Under the pieces are notes generated by a model, which saw nothing but the letters and a program-made list of their open reading frames with translations, ran no database searches and was not told where the DNA came from. DNA of 38,929 nt from Belnapia arida (lineage in GTDB: Bacteria > Pseudomonadota > Alphaproteobacteria > Acetobacterales > Acetobacteraceae), in assembly GCF_016773205.1 (NCBI RefSeq), contig NZ_JAETWB010000033.1, positions 1 to 38,929 on the forward strand, read 5' to 3'. A program made the translations under genes and the position numbers. This document shows positions 17,023 through 25,537 of this stretch, piece by piece; positions within the stretch are counted from its first letter, which is position 1, and every line of letters begins with the position of its first letter.

Positions 17023-17736
17023 ATGACGCAAATGCCGCACGTGCTGATCGTGGATGACGACGAGGACATCCTGTCTCTGCTGACGCAGTTCCTGCAGAAC
17101 CAGGGCTGCAAGGTTGCCGTGGCCCGACGAGGCGAGGAGATGTTCTCGCTGCTGGATACCCAGGCCGTCAGCGTCGTTATCCTTGACGTGATGCTGCGTG
17201 GTGAGAACGGCTTCGACCTATGTCGTCAGCTTCGCACCCGGTCGTCCGTGCCGGTGATCATGCTGACGGCGGTGGGCGAACATACTGATCGTGTGGTTGG
17301 CCTGGAGATCGGCGCTGACGACTACGTAACAAAGCCGTTCAATGCGCGAGAGCTGCTCGCTCGCATCAAGGCGGTGCTGCGCCGGGCCGAAATACCTACG
17401 CCCACCCAGGATGCGAGGCCGATGCTGAGCTTCGGTCGGTGGCGGCTAGACGTCGCGCGACGGGAACTCCGCTCGGACGACAACACCTTGATATTCCTGT
17501 CAGGAGGCGAGTTCGACCTACTACTCGCCTTTGCCGAACATCCGCAGCGTGTGCTAACCCGTGACATGCTGCTGGATTTTACTCGTGGCGATGCCAGCGC
17601 GCCGTTTGATCGCAGCATCGACGTGCAGATCAGCCGGCTGCGCCGCAAGCTGGAAGCTGATCCGAAGAGCCCCGACCTGATCCGCACCGTGCGCAACGGC
17701 GGCTACATCCTGATGGCCCAGGTGCGGCGGACATGA
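17023..17736 (+). CDS. OmpR-family response regulator
   Basis: 237 residues. The receiver domain (1-120) has acidic residues DDDED at 11-15, phospho-acceptor D55 (VVILDVML), T82 and K104 (YVTKPF). A C-terminal winged helix follows (from SFGRWRLDVARREL to the wing RTVRNGGYILM) that binds direct repeats in promoters. AAGGAG at 17013-17018 sets the start at 17023; the frame is open further up but without support. Its stop overlaps the kinase start in ATGA (17733-17736), so the two are translationally coupled. It probably controls itself and the divergent MipA-like fragment. Confidence 0.92.
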   Translation: MTQMPHVLIVDDDEDILSLLTQFLQNQGCKVAVARRGEEMFSLLDTQAVSVVILDVMLRGENGFDLCRQLRTRSSVPVIMLTAVGEHTDRVVGLEIGADDYVTKPFNARELLARIKAVLRRAEIPTPTQDARPMLSFGRWRLDVARRELRSDDNTLIFLSGGEFDLLLAFAEHPQRVLTRDMLLDFTRGDASAPFDRSIDVQISRLRRKLEADPKSPDLIRTVRNGGYILMAQVRRT

Positions 17737-19112
17737 GGCTGCAACCTTGGCTAGGCGATACCATCGCCCGACGCTTTGTCTCACCCATCCTGTTGGCCTT
17801 CGGCGCAACCCTGCTAATGAACGCGCTGTTCGTGAGCTTCGCCGGGGTCTGGGGGCAACAGTCGCTGTCGGAAGCCGGGCTGCTCAACAGTGCGACTACG
17901 GCAGTGCGCATCATGGAGTCTCAGCCCCGGGAGGCGCGGCCGGCCATTGCGGCAGCTGCGGGCACGGTGGACTACCGACTGACTTGGTACCCCGGCGACG
18001 TGCCGCTCCGGATCACGGAGCGACTGCGCGGTAACTTTAGTGAGGCGCTTCCTTCGCTCCAAGCCCTGTTCGGCGACACGCCCCGGAGCATCATCTTCTT
18101 TGCTTCCGACAGTCCTGAGATGGACGAGGCACGGTTTGAGTTTGAAGCGGCCCGTGGCGCGAAAGCCCACTTCATGGGGGTCCAGCTGCTGGATCATTCA
18201 TGGGCTATTTTTACGGTGCCGGAGTGGCGTTGGGGCCTTACCTCCAGGATGCGCACGGCGATGGAACTCGCCTTCGCCCTCGCATCTGTCCTGCTCCTCG
18301 CCATGGTCACGGCGCGCAACTTGGCCCGGCCGATTGAGCGACTGGCCGCGGCGGTACGGCGTTTCGGAACCGATCCGCTGGCGCCGCCGATCCCGCCCGC
18401 TGGGCCGGCCGAGCTGCGCGGCACGATCGAGGCTTTCAACGCCATGCAGGCCCGGATCGGCCGCTTCGTGCAAGACCGCACATTGATGCTGGCGGCAATC
18501 TCGCACGACCTCCGCACGCCCTTAACCCGCATGCGTCTGGTCGCCGAGTTCACCGCTGAGCCCCAGCAGGGCAAGCTCTTTCGTTATGTCGACGAGATGC
18601 AGGAGATGATCGACTCCGCGCTGACTTTTTTCCGAGACGATGCCAGCCAGGAGCCTTTCACCCGCTTCGATCTGCCGGAGCTGCTGAAATCCATCATCGA
18701 CGACTACGGCGATCAGGAGATCGCGCTCCGCTACGAGGGCCCTGATCGTGGCACGCATCACGGCCGGCCCCACGCTCTGAGGCGAGCCTTTGGGAACTTG
18801 ATCGAGAATGCGGTGAAATACGCGACACCACCGACGGTTTACCTCCGCTTGGCGAGCGAACATGCGGAAGTCTGCATCCGTGATGAAGGGCCTGGCTTGC
18901 CTGAGGAATCCTTGGAGCAAGTCTTCGCCCCTTACCATCGGCTTGAAACCTCTCGAAACCGCACCAGCGGGGGCGTCGGGCTAGGCCTTACTGCCGTGCG
19001 GAGCATCGTTCGGGCGCATGGCGGTGAGATCCGATTGGTTAACCGACCCTCCGGTGGGCTTGAAGCCCGCGTTTACCTGCCCAGGGCACAACAGAAACCC
19101 GCAAGCAGGTAA
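17733..19112 (+). CDS. EnvZ-type sensor histidine kinase
   Basis: 459 residues. Transmembrane helix 1 is at about 15-38, a periplasmic sensor region runs to about 172, and helix 2 is at about 175-195 (AFALASVLLLAMV). A HAMP domain follows (NLARPIERLAAAVRRFGTD). The dimerisation/phosphorylation helix carries H258 in AISHDLRTPLTRMRL. The ATPase domain has its N box in FGNLIENAVKYA, G1 in DEGPGLP and the Gly-rich GGVGLGLTAVRSIV. It autophosphorylates and passes phosphate to D55 of the OmpR-type regulator. The signal is unknown. The arrangement is that of EnvZ/OmpR and relatives that watch the envelope. Confidence 0.92.
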   Translation: MRLQPWLGDTIARRFVSPILLAFGATLLMNALFVSFAGVWGQQSLSEAGLLNSATTAVRIMESQPREARPAIAAAAGTVDYRLTWYPGDVPLRITERLRGNFSEALPSLQALFGDTPRSIIFFASDSPEMDEARFEFEAARGAKAHFMGVQLLDHSWAIFTVPEWRWGLTSRMRTAMELAFALASVLLLAMVTARNLARPIERLAAAVRRFGTDPLAPPIPPAGPAELRGTIEAFNAMQARIGRFVQDRTLMLAAISHDLRTPLTRMRLVAEFTAEPQQGKLFRYVDEMQEMIDSALTFFRDDASQEPFTRFDLPELLKSIIDDYGDQEIALRYEGPDRGTHHGRPHALRRAFGNLIENAVKYATPPTVYLRLASEHAEVCIRDEGPGLPEESLEQVFAPYHRLETSRNRTSGGVGLGLTAVRSIVRAHGGEIRLVNRPSGGLEARVYLPRAQQKPASR

Positions 19113-19259
19113 GCCGGTGACGGCCGTCGTGGCTTGATGGCCTACGTTGAAGGGGCTGAGTGGGGCTGAAGCGCATTGACCGCCTCAATTCAGAGTCTCA
19201 AACTGACTGATGGATTCGGATCAACGCCAGACCGATTACACCGTTAGAGCAGTTTCCCA

Positions 19260-19901
19260 TCAGTCTGCGTCATAGCCGGCGGCGGCGAAGTAGTTGGTGC
19301 ACTCGGCTGGGGTGAAGGTGTCGATGATGCGGCCGATGGCGGCCCACAGGCCTTCGAGGCTGCGCTCTGCCGCCGTGCGGAGCGCAGCCTTCAGCTTGGC
19401 GAAGGCCTGTTCGATCGGGTTGAAGTCGGGGCTGTAGGGCGGGGGGTAGAGCAGGCTGGCGCCTGCGGCCTCGATGGCGGCCCCCACACCTGAGCCCTTA
19501 TGGCTGCCGAGGTTGTCCATCACGACGACATCGCCAGGGCGGAGTTCGGGCACCAGCACCTGCTCCACATAGTCCTGGAAGAGCGAGCCGTTGATCGGCC
19601 CGTCCAGCACCATGGGCGCGACCATGCCGGTGTTGCACAGGCCGGCGACGAAGGTGGTGGTCAGCCAATGGCCATGTGGGATCGGTGCCCGCAGCCGCTC
19701 GCCTCGGGGTGCTCGGCCGTGGGTCCGAGCCATGTTGGTAGAAGCCCAGGTCTCATCGATGAACACCAGGCGGTCCGGATCGAAGTCAGGCTGCGCCTCG
19801 AACCAGGCCCAGCGCCGCCTCAGGACGTCCGGGCGGTCCTGCTCCGCGGCGTGGGCGGTCTTTTTTTGTGCGTCATCCGGCGCCGGTCGAAGAAGCGCCA
19901 C
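19260..19901 (-). CDS. IS630 transposase OrfB (DDE catalytic domain)
   Basis: The catalytic half, made by -1 frameshifting from OrfA at the A7 run (19861-19867). The true protein-coding part starts at about QKKTAHAAEQDRPDV. The DDE residues are all present: D in LVFIDETWAST, D in VVVMDNLGSHKG and E in [12 protein letters not shown]. This copy should therefore be catalytically competent, unlike the copy at 38631, where the second Asp is Asn. The C-terminus ends with FAAAGYDAD in both copies. Confidence 0.88.
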   Translation of the reverse strand: MALLRPAPDDAQKKTAHAAEQDRPDVLRRRWAWFEAQPDFDPDRLVFIDETWASTNMARTHGRAPRGERLRAPIPHGHWLTTTFVAGLCNTGMVAPMVLDGPINGSLFQDYVEQVLVPELRPGDVVVMDNLGSHKGSGVGAAIEAAGASLLYPPPYSPDFNPIEQAFAKLKAALRTAAERSLEGLWAAIGRIIDTFTPAECTNYFAAAGYDAD

Positions 19902-20206
19902 AGCGTGCCGATGCCGGCCGACACACCGGTCCTGGCCAGTTCAGTCCGGATCTCCCGCAGCGTGTTGTCGGACTTCTGGTTGACGAGGCGAAGGATCAGC
20001 GCCGCATGCGCCTCGATCTGGGCTGAACGCCGGTCGCCGCCCAGCGGTCCTGGCGCGACCGAGCCCACCTCCCGCACCAGCGCCGCCCACCGGACTGCGC
20101 TTGCCGCGCTCACCCCGAAGCGGATCGCCGCCGCCCGGCAGGACGATCCCGCTGCAATCGCCGCCACCACACGTTCCCGCAGATCGACCGACAGAGCCTT
20201 CGACAT
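19820..20206 (-). CDS. IS630 transposase OrfA (DNA-binding part)
   Basis: About 128 residues from the Met at 20206. An N-terminal HTH (SVDLRERVVAAIAAGSSCRA, then AIRFGVSAASAVRWAAL) and a second HTH-like part (NTLREIRTELARTGVSAGIG) bind the element ends. At 19861-19867 the coding strand has seven As (CAC-AAA-AAA-A). A -1 slip there joins this frame to OrfB, giving the full transposase that ends at 19260. Without slippage it stops at 19820 after a short Arg/Pro-rich tail. Confidence 0.85.
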   Translation of the reverse strand: MSKALSVDLRERVVAAIAAGSSCRAAAIRFGVSAASAVRWAALVREVGSVAPGPLGGDRRSAQIEAHAALILRLVNQKSDNTLREIRTELARTGVSAGIGTLWRFFDRRRMTHKKRPPTPRSRTARTS

Positions 20207-20564
20207 GCCCATCGCCCCCATCCTCAGGGGCAATCGAATCACGACCGCGCAGCCCATGGGATCACAAGCGATTCAGTCAGGCAGGAAACCGCTCTAGAGT
20301 TAAAGTAAACTGCAAGCTTTGAAGTTTAGCCAGTCAAGGCCTCGAACATTGAAGCTCCGCTGACTGTCTGGCGGCAGCGTGGTTCCTGATGTCGTTTGAT
20401 AAGCGGCCTTCGCTTGCATCCATCTGGAACTCTCGCCCGGCGTATGACCGGATTCCGATCATCGTGTTTCGAAGTGGTCACATGGTATCACCCCTGAAAA
20501 AAGGGACACATTAGGCAGCAAAACGAGCACCCTAGAACTCTCCTGGTCGAACAGGAGCTGCCAG

Positions 20565-21362
20565 ATGTTCATAACGAGCCGTGTCTTCCTCGCCGCATCC
20601 CTGCTGCTGCCGCTCACCGTGATGGCAGGTTGTGCCAGCAGATCCGGCGAGATGGTTGGACCCACCAGCGAGGTCAGCGATCCTGCTGAACCGGTGAACC
20701 GAGTGGTGTTCGCCGGCAACCATTTCCTAGACCGCAACATCGTCGCGCCCATAGCCAGAGGCTACCGTGACCACGTTCCAGTCCCCGTGCGGAACTCCGT
20801 AAGGAACTTCTCGTCCAATCTCGTCGAGCCCAGGGTACTCGTGAATGACCTGCTTCAAGGCAACGTCACGCGCGGCTGGAACACGACGCAGCGTTTCGTC
20901 GTCAATTCCACCCTTGGCGCGGCGGGCTTGTTCGATGTGGCGACCAAGTGGGGTCTACCAGGGCACCAAGCCGATTTCGGCCAGACCTTCGGTGTCTGGG
21001 GCGTGGGGCCCGGGCCAGCCGTGCAACTTCCGCTGCTGGGGCCGACCAACCTTCGTGACACCGTGGGCACGGTAGCTGGTTTTGTCGCCAATCCGCTCAG
21101 CGTCGTTGGGAGCGATATCATCGAAACCGTGGCCCTTGTCGGAACAGGCGCCGGAGTTATCGACAGCCGTGCTGGCGCCCTGGAAGCGACCGACGGCCTC
21201 GAAGCGTCATCACTCGACTATTACGCCGCGCTGCGTAGCGCACAGGCGCAGCGTCGCGCCGCATTGGTCGCAGAAGCCATACGTGGCGAGGTGATCGTTC
21301 CTCCGCGTGGATTGGGGCGGACCTCTGGCGCGACGGTGCCCAATGCTCCGGTACAACCCTGA
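20565..21362 (+). CDS. mlaA: MlaA/VacJ family outer-membrane lipoprotein
   Basis: 265 residues. A signal peptide ends in the lipobox VMAGC, so the Cys near residue 22 is lipidated. The MlaA body follows: DPAEPVNRVVFAGNHFLDRN, then VRNFSSNLVEPRVLVNDLLQ and the pore region GQTFGVWGVGPGPAVQLPLL. MlaA removes mislocalised phospholipids from the outer leaflet of the outer membrane and hands them to MlaC for return to the inner membrane. AGGAG at 20553-20557 supports the start. The transport partners MlaB-F are not in this window; they are usually chromosomal, so this would be an extra copy. The C-terminal tail after residue 240 is long and low in complexity. Confidence 0.9.
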   Translation: MFITSRVFLAASLLLPLTVMAGCASRSGEMVGPTSEVSDPAEPVNRVVFAGNHFLDRNIVAPIARGYRDHVPVPVRNSVRNFSSNLVEPRVLVNDLLQGNVTRGWNTTQRFVVNSTLGAAGLFDVATKWGLPGHQADFGQTFGVWGVGPGPAVQLPLLGPTNLRDTVGTVAGFVANPLSVVGSDIIETVALVGTGAGVIDSRAGALEATDGLEASSLDYYAALRSAQAQRRAALVAEAIRGEVIVPPRGLGRTSGATVPNAPVQP

Positions 21363-21551
21363 GACGATCAGCCACTGGTTCGGTGGCCATTTAGTGTTGT
21401 CTGGTGACGGCGCGGCCCGGCAATCGCGGACAGCTTGGCAGACGACGCCGGCCACCGGTGCCCTCCGAGGTCTTGCGCAAACATCAGGCATGGGCGGCTT
21501 GGTCGCCCGGATGCGGGACGCTCCATTTCCAAAACAGATTGGGAGAACGTG

Positions 21552-21869
21552 ATGGTCACGCAGCGTAGCATCTTCGGCTTTCTTGCCACTCTTTCCACCA
21601 CAGTGCTTCTCACCCGGACGCGTCTCGGTGCGCAGAGTACGGTTGGCTTGGCAGAACGCCGCGCGATCGCGGCCTACCGAGCGGAGAAGTACCCGGCGAT
21701 TACGGCAAGCATCCAGCAGGTCGCCGGTTTCCCCTTGCCAGTGGAAGTGGACCGGGATCAGCTGAGCTTGCCCTGGGACGCGGCGTACTATGCGCGCGAC
21801 GACTACTTCGGGAACACGATCTTCGAGGGTAGTGCCCGTCAAGTTGGTGGAAATTGCTGGTGGGCGTGA
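21552..21869 (+). pseudogene. Secreted protein truncated by IS256 remnant
   Basis: The start at 21552 is preceded by GGGAG. A signal-like N-terminus (SIFGFLATLSTTVLLT) is followed by a natural protein segment (GLAERRAIAAYRAEKYPAIT through YARDDYFGNTIFEG). After about residue 96 the sequence becomes chimeric and stops at 21869, next to the transposase remnant on the other strand. It lies about 190 bases after mlaA, so it may have been part of the same unit. The family was not recognised. Confidence 0.5.
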
Positions 21870-21881
21870 GGTAGCCACAGC

Positions 21882-22115
21882 TCAGGCGACCTTGGGTGGA
21901 AGTTGCGGGGTGTCGTTGGCGGCCGCTGGGGTGAGGATCTCGGCCATGGCCTCGGTACCCATGTAACGGTGCTGCAGTTGCCACTCGTCATCCGCTTCGA
22001 GCAGCACGGCGCCAATCAGCCGCAGCATGGACGCCTTGGAGGGAAAGATGCCGACCACGTCAGCCGGCGTTTCACCTCCTTGGAGGTAGCGGCTCTCGCA
22101 TTGGCGGCAAAACAG
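21882..22115 (-). pseudogene. IS256-family transposase C-terminal remnant
   Basis: The last 75 or so residues of an IS256-type transposase: the EVKRRADVVGIFPSKASM block, IGAVLLEADDEWQLQHRYM, and an end at 21882 in QLPPKVA. A missing G near 22070 shifts the frame between EVKRR and ADVVGIFP. Nothing upstream of this remains. The scar lies directly between the truncated secreted gene and the RecD2 helicase, so the helicase may have lost its original start and promoter. Confidence 0.8.
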
Positions 22116-22130
22116 CGTCATCCTCCAGCG

Positions 22131-24365
22131 GTGCCCGCTGCGATTGCCTCGTCTCCGCCTATTGGCCATGGTCCGCCGACCGAGGCGCTAGCCGGCCTCG
22201 TCGAGCGGGTCACCTACCACAACGCTGAGAGCGGCTTCTGCGTGCTGCGGGTCAAGGCACGTGGGCAGCGTGACCTGGTCACCGTGGTTGGGCATGCGGC
22301 CTCGATCTCGGCTGGCGAGTGGGTCCAGCTCTCCGGCACCTGGATCAACGACCGCACCCATGGCCTGCAGTTTCGGGCTGGGTTCCTGAAGGCGACGCAG
22401 CCCACCACGCTGGACGGCATCGAGAAGTATCTCGGCTCCGGCATGATCCGCGGGATCGGGCCGGTCTATGCCAAGAAGCTGGTGCGCGCATTCGGCACGG
22501 CTGTCTTCGAGCTGATTGAGGCTGAGCCCGACCGGCTGCGCGAGGTCACCGGCATCGGGCCCAAGCGCGCGGCCCGGATCGTTGCGGGCTGGGCGGAGCA
22601 GAAGGTGATCCGCGAGATCATGCTCTTCCTGCATGCCAACGGGGTTGGGACCTCGCGGGCGGTGCGGATTTACAAGACCTATGGCGCCAACGCCGTGCAG
22701 GTCATCACCGAGAACCCCTACCGGCTGGCCCGCGACATCCGCGGCATCGGCTTCCGCACCGCCGACATCGTTGCCGGCAAGCTCGGCATCGAGCCCACAG
22801 TGATGATCCGGGTCCGTGCCGGCATCTCCTTCGCCCTGGCCGAGGCCACCGGTGAGGGGCACTGCGGTCTGCCTCTGGGGGAGCTGACCGCGCTTGCGGG
22901 GCAGCTGCTGGACGTCCCTTCCGAGCTGATTCGGATCGCGCTCGGCCTCGAGCTCGAGGCTGGCGAGGTGGTGGCCGACACGCTCGAGGGCGAGCGGTGC
23001 GTGTTCCTGGCCGGCCTATACCGCGCCGAGCAGAGCATCGCCGAGCGGCTGGAACGCCTCGCCACCGGCCGGCAGCCCTGGCCGGCGATCGATGCGGGGA
23101 AGGCGATCCCCTGGGTCGAAGGCCGGACCGGCCTCGCCCTGGCCGCCAGCCAGCGGGAGGCGCTGCGGCTGGCGCTGTCCTCCAAGGTGCTGGTGATCAC
23201 CGGTGGCCCCGGCGTGGGCAAGACCACGCTGGTCAACTCCATCCTGCAGGTGCTCCGGGCCAAGGGGGTGGGGGTGGCCCTGTGTGCCCCAACGGGCCGG
23301 GCGGCCAAGCGCCTGACCGAGAGCACGGGCCTCGAGGCCCGGACCATTCACCGCCTGCTGGAGAGCGACCCCAAGACGGGCGGGTTCAAGCGCGACGAGA
23401 TAAACCCACTGGCCTGCGAGCTGCTGGTGGTGGACGAGACCTCGATGGTGGACGTGCCCTTAATGCGGGCCCTGCTCCGAGCACTGCCGGACAGCGCGGC
23501 TCTGCTGCTGGTCGGCGACGTGGATCAGCTGCCGAGCGTCGGGCCTGGGCAAGTGCTGGCCGACATCATCGGCTCGGGCGCCGTGCCGGTGGTGCGGCTG
23601 ACGGAGGTATTTCGCCAGGCTGCCGAGAGCCGGGTCGTGGTGAACGCGCACCGCATCAACCGCGGCCAGCTGCCCGAGCTCAAGCCGGCCGCAGGTAGCG
23701 ACTTCTTTTTCGTGGAGGCCGACGAGCCGGAGGACGGCGTCCGCAAGCTGCTGGCCATGGTGCGCGAGCGCATCCCGGCCCGGTTTGGGCTCGATCCGGT
23801 CCGTGACGTCCAGGTGCTATGCCCGATGAACCGGGGCGGACTGGGCGCGCGGGCGCTCAACCTCGAGCTGCAGCAGGCGCTCAACCCGCCGGGCGAGCTT
23901 CGGGTCGAGCGCTTTGGCTGGACCTACTGCCTCGGCGACAAGGTCATGCAGGTGGCCAACAGCTATGACCGCGAGGTGTTCAACGGCGATCTGGGGGTGA
24001 TCACCGGCATCGACCTGGAAGCCGGTGAGCTCACCGCCAGCTTCGACGGCCGCCCGGTGACCTACGGCTTTGGTGAGTTGGACGAGCTGGTGCTGGCCTA
24101 TGCCACCACCATCCACAAGGCGCAGGGGTCAGAATACCCGGCCGTGGTGATCCCGCTCACGACGCAGCACTACGCCATGCTGGCCCGCAACCTGCTCTAC
24201 ACAGGCGTGACCCGCGGCAAGAAGCTGGTCGTGCTGGTCGGACAGCGCCGGGCCTTGGCCATCGCGGTCCGCAACCAGGGCGCCCGCCGGCGCTGGTCGA
24301 AGCTCCGGGAGTGGTTGACGCCGGACGGTACTTCATCTCGTACCCTCGCCGCTGTGTCGGGCTGA
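22131..24365 (+). CDS. RecD2-type (SF1B) DNA helicase
   Basis: About 744 residues from the GTG at 22131, chosen because the frame upstream is antisense IS256. An N-terminal OB-like domain (LVERVTYHNAESGFCVLRV) and tandem helix-hairpin-helix elements (SGMIRGIGPVYAKKLVRAFG and VTGIGPKRAARIVAGWAEQ) are followed by the helicase core: Walker A GGPGVGKTT near residue 358, Walker B LLVVDETSMVD, VGDVDQLPSVGPG, then RLTEVFRQA. The C-terminal YATTIHKAQGSEYPAVVIP and LYTGVTRGKKLVVLVG motifs complete it. It unwinds DNA 5' to 3' without RecBC. A decayed paralogue of its C-terminus lies at 32745-33235. The last dozen residues look altered relative to family members. The lost native start is the main uncertainty. 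Confidence 0.92.
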   Translation: MPAAIASSPPIGHGPPTEALAGLVERVTYHNAESGFCVLRVKARGQRDLVTVVGHAASISAGEWVQLSGTWINDRTHGLQFRAGFLKATQPTTLDGIEKYLGSGMIRGIGPVYAKKLVRAFGTAVFELIEAEPDRLREVTGIGPKRAARIVAGWAEQKVIREIMLFLHANGVGTSRAVRIYKTYGANAVQVITENPYRLARDIRGIGFRTADIVAGKLGIEPTVMIRVRAGISFALAEATGEGHCGLPLGELTALAGQLLDVPSELIRIALGLELEAGEVVADTLEGERCVFLAGLYRAEQSIAERLERLATGRQPWPAIDAGKAIPWVEGRTGLALAASQREALRLALSSKVLVITGGPGVGKTTLVNSILQVLRAKGVGVALCAPTGRAAKRLTESTGLEARTIHRLLESDPKTGGFKRDEINPLACELLVVDETSMVDVPLMRALLRALPDSAALLLVGDVDQLPSVGPGQVLADIIGSGAVPVVRLTEVFRQAAESRVVVNAHRINRGQLPELKPAAGSDFFFVEADEPEDGVRKLLAMVRERIPARFGLDPVRDVQVLCPMNRGGLGARALNLELQQALNPPGELRVERFGWTYCLGDKVMQVANSYDREVFNGDLGVITGIDLEAGELTASFDGRPVTYGFGELDELVLAYATTIHKAQGSEYPAVVIPLTTQHYAMLARNLLYTGVTRGKKLVVLVGQRRALAIAVRNQGARRRWSKLREWLTPDGTSSRTLAAVSG

Positions 24366-24868
24366 GCATGTTTGGAGACGGTGTCCTGCGCCGAACTCTC
24401 GGCCAAACTCGTTGAGGTCGCGCACACCACCATCGCCTGCAGTTTCCTCAGCTGGGGGTGACTGAGTGGAATTTGGTGGTTTGGTCCCCACCGCCTCCAG
24501 CAAGCGTCAGCAAGCGTATGAGAGAGGCAGGCCGACGCCTGTTTGTGACTGCCAACCCGATGTGAGCAGGAGGTAAGCAAGAACTGGCTGGGTGCGGGGG
24601 AGGCAGTCGCACCAGCTGATCACAGCTTTGGTGGGAGATCCCTGCCGTCAGGAGGTAGTGCTGCTCCCAGCCCGCCCCGCAACCATCAGGCTGCATCGCA
24701 AGTCCCCGACGCGAGGTAAATCGACCGCACCAACCCAAGCGATGCCACACGGTCGGCGGCGGTGGGCATCGATTGAAGGCTCGGTTCAATGCCCATCCTT
24801 CGCAACCAGCTGCCTAACTTGGAGAACGCTCAGGCGACGGTGCTTTCCGGTAATGGGCGCAACAGGCT
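24366..24868. other. Intergenic region between recD2 and HU
   Basis: No gene is supported. Frames on both strands are open but have no protein character. A direct repeat CAGCAAGCGT occurs twice around 24498-24515. It may hold decayed mobile DNA. Confidence 0.3.
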
Positions 24869-25273
24869 TCACACAGCGTCCTTGAGTTCCTTGGATGCCG
24901 TAAAGGCAATCTTCTTGCTGGCCTTGATCTCGATCGGCTGCCCGGTGGCTGGATTACGGCCGGTACGAGCCGGACGATCGCGCACCTGCAGAATGCCCAA
25001 TCCTGTCAGGCGAACCTTGTCACCGGCCTTCAGCCGTTCGGTCACCATTTCAACCAGGGAATTGAGCATGGCTTCGCTCTGCTGCTTGCTGAGATTGCTT
25101 GTCTCGGCCAACGCAGGTGCCAGTTGCTTGAGGGTCACCGTGGTGGCGGTAGGAGCCTTGGCTGGTGAGCTAGTTTCCTTGGTCGCCGACACCGGCGCCT
25201 TGGCTGCCGAGACGGGTTTTTTCGCTTCGGGCGTCGATGCCTTGGACGGCGGAATGGGCTTTTTGGTCGCCAT
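24869..25273 (-). CDS. HU-family DNA-binding protein with Lys/Ala/Pro tail
   Basis: 134 residues. The last 88 are a canonical HU/IHF domain: TLKQLAPALAETSNLSKQQ, the VRLTGLGILQVRDRPARTG arm base, GRNPATGQPI with the Pro that intercalates DNA, and the closing helix. The first 45 are an extra Lys/Ala/Pro/Ser-rich tail, like those of histone H1 and of tailed HU proteins in some bacteria, which would add non-specific DNA contacts. GGAG about nine bases upstream supports the start at 25273. It is likely an architectural protein of the replicon. It sits between the RecD2 helicase and the replication region. Confidence 0.88.
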   Translation of the reverse strand: MATKKPIPPSKASTPEAKKPVSAAKAPVSATKETSSPAKAPTATTVTLKQLAPALAETSNLSKQQSEAMLNSLVEMVTERLKAGDKVRLTGLGILQVRDRPARTGRNPATGQPIEIKASKKIAFTASKELKDAV

Positions 25274-25465
25274 GGCCTGATGCTCCAGTGCCGCTGAAAA
25301 GAGACGGCCGTGACGATCGATAGGGCGAATCGGCGACCATCTCGAACTTTGTTAAACCTCATACCGCCGTCATTTAGCAACCGCGAGTAGGTGCAGTTTG
25401 GGATTGCACCTGGACCTGGCCTCTGCCCTGGCACGGTGGAATCAACTGGTGTTGGAAACGCAGAA

Positions 25466-25498
25466 AGCCCCATGACCTCGGGCTGATGTCATGGGGCT
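25466..25498 (-). terminator. Intrinsic terminator of the KilA-N/HNH gene
   Basis: On the minus strand AGCCCCATGAC (complement of 25488-25498) pairs perfectly with GTCATGGGGCT (25466-25476), followed by TTTCTGCGTTT. It lies 40 bases after the stop at 25538, so it ends transcription of the KilA-N/HNH gene. Confidence 0.75.
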
Positions 25499-25537
25499 CG
25501 ATGCGCCGTCCCTGGAGGAGAAAAGGACGGCTGGTGG

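Larger units (their letters stand above)
19247..20294 (-). mobile_element. IS630-family insertion sequence, complete copy
   Basis: A 1048-bp element flanked on both sides by TA (19245-19246 and 20295-20296), the target IS630 elements duplicate. The ends match as imperfect inverted repeats: GAGCAGTTTCCCATCAGTCTG on the left against GAGCGGTTTCCTGCCTGACTG read inward from the right. Inside are two overlapping minus-strand frames joined by a slippery A7. A second copy in the same orientation begins at 38618. Confidence 0.9.

Noticed and set aside
21903-22130. 76-codon N-terminal extension of the RecD2 frame
   Set aside because: It is antisense to the IS256 remnant and has no helicase homology.
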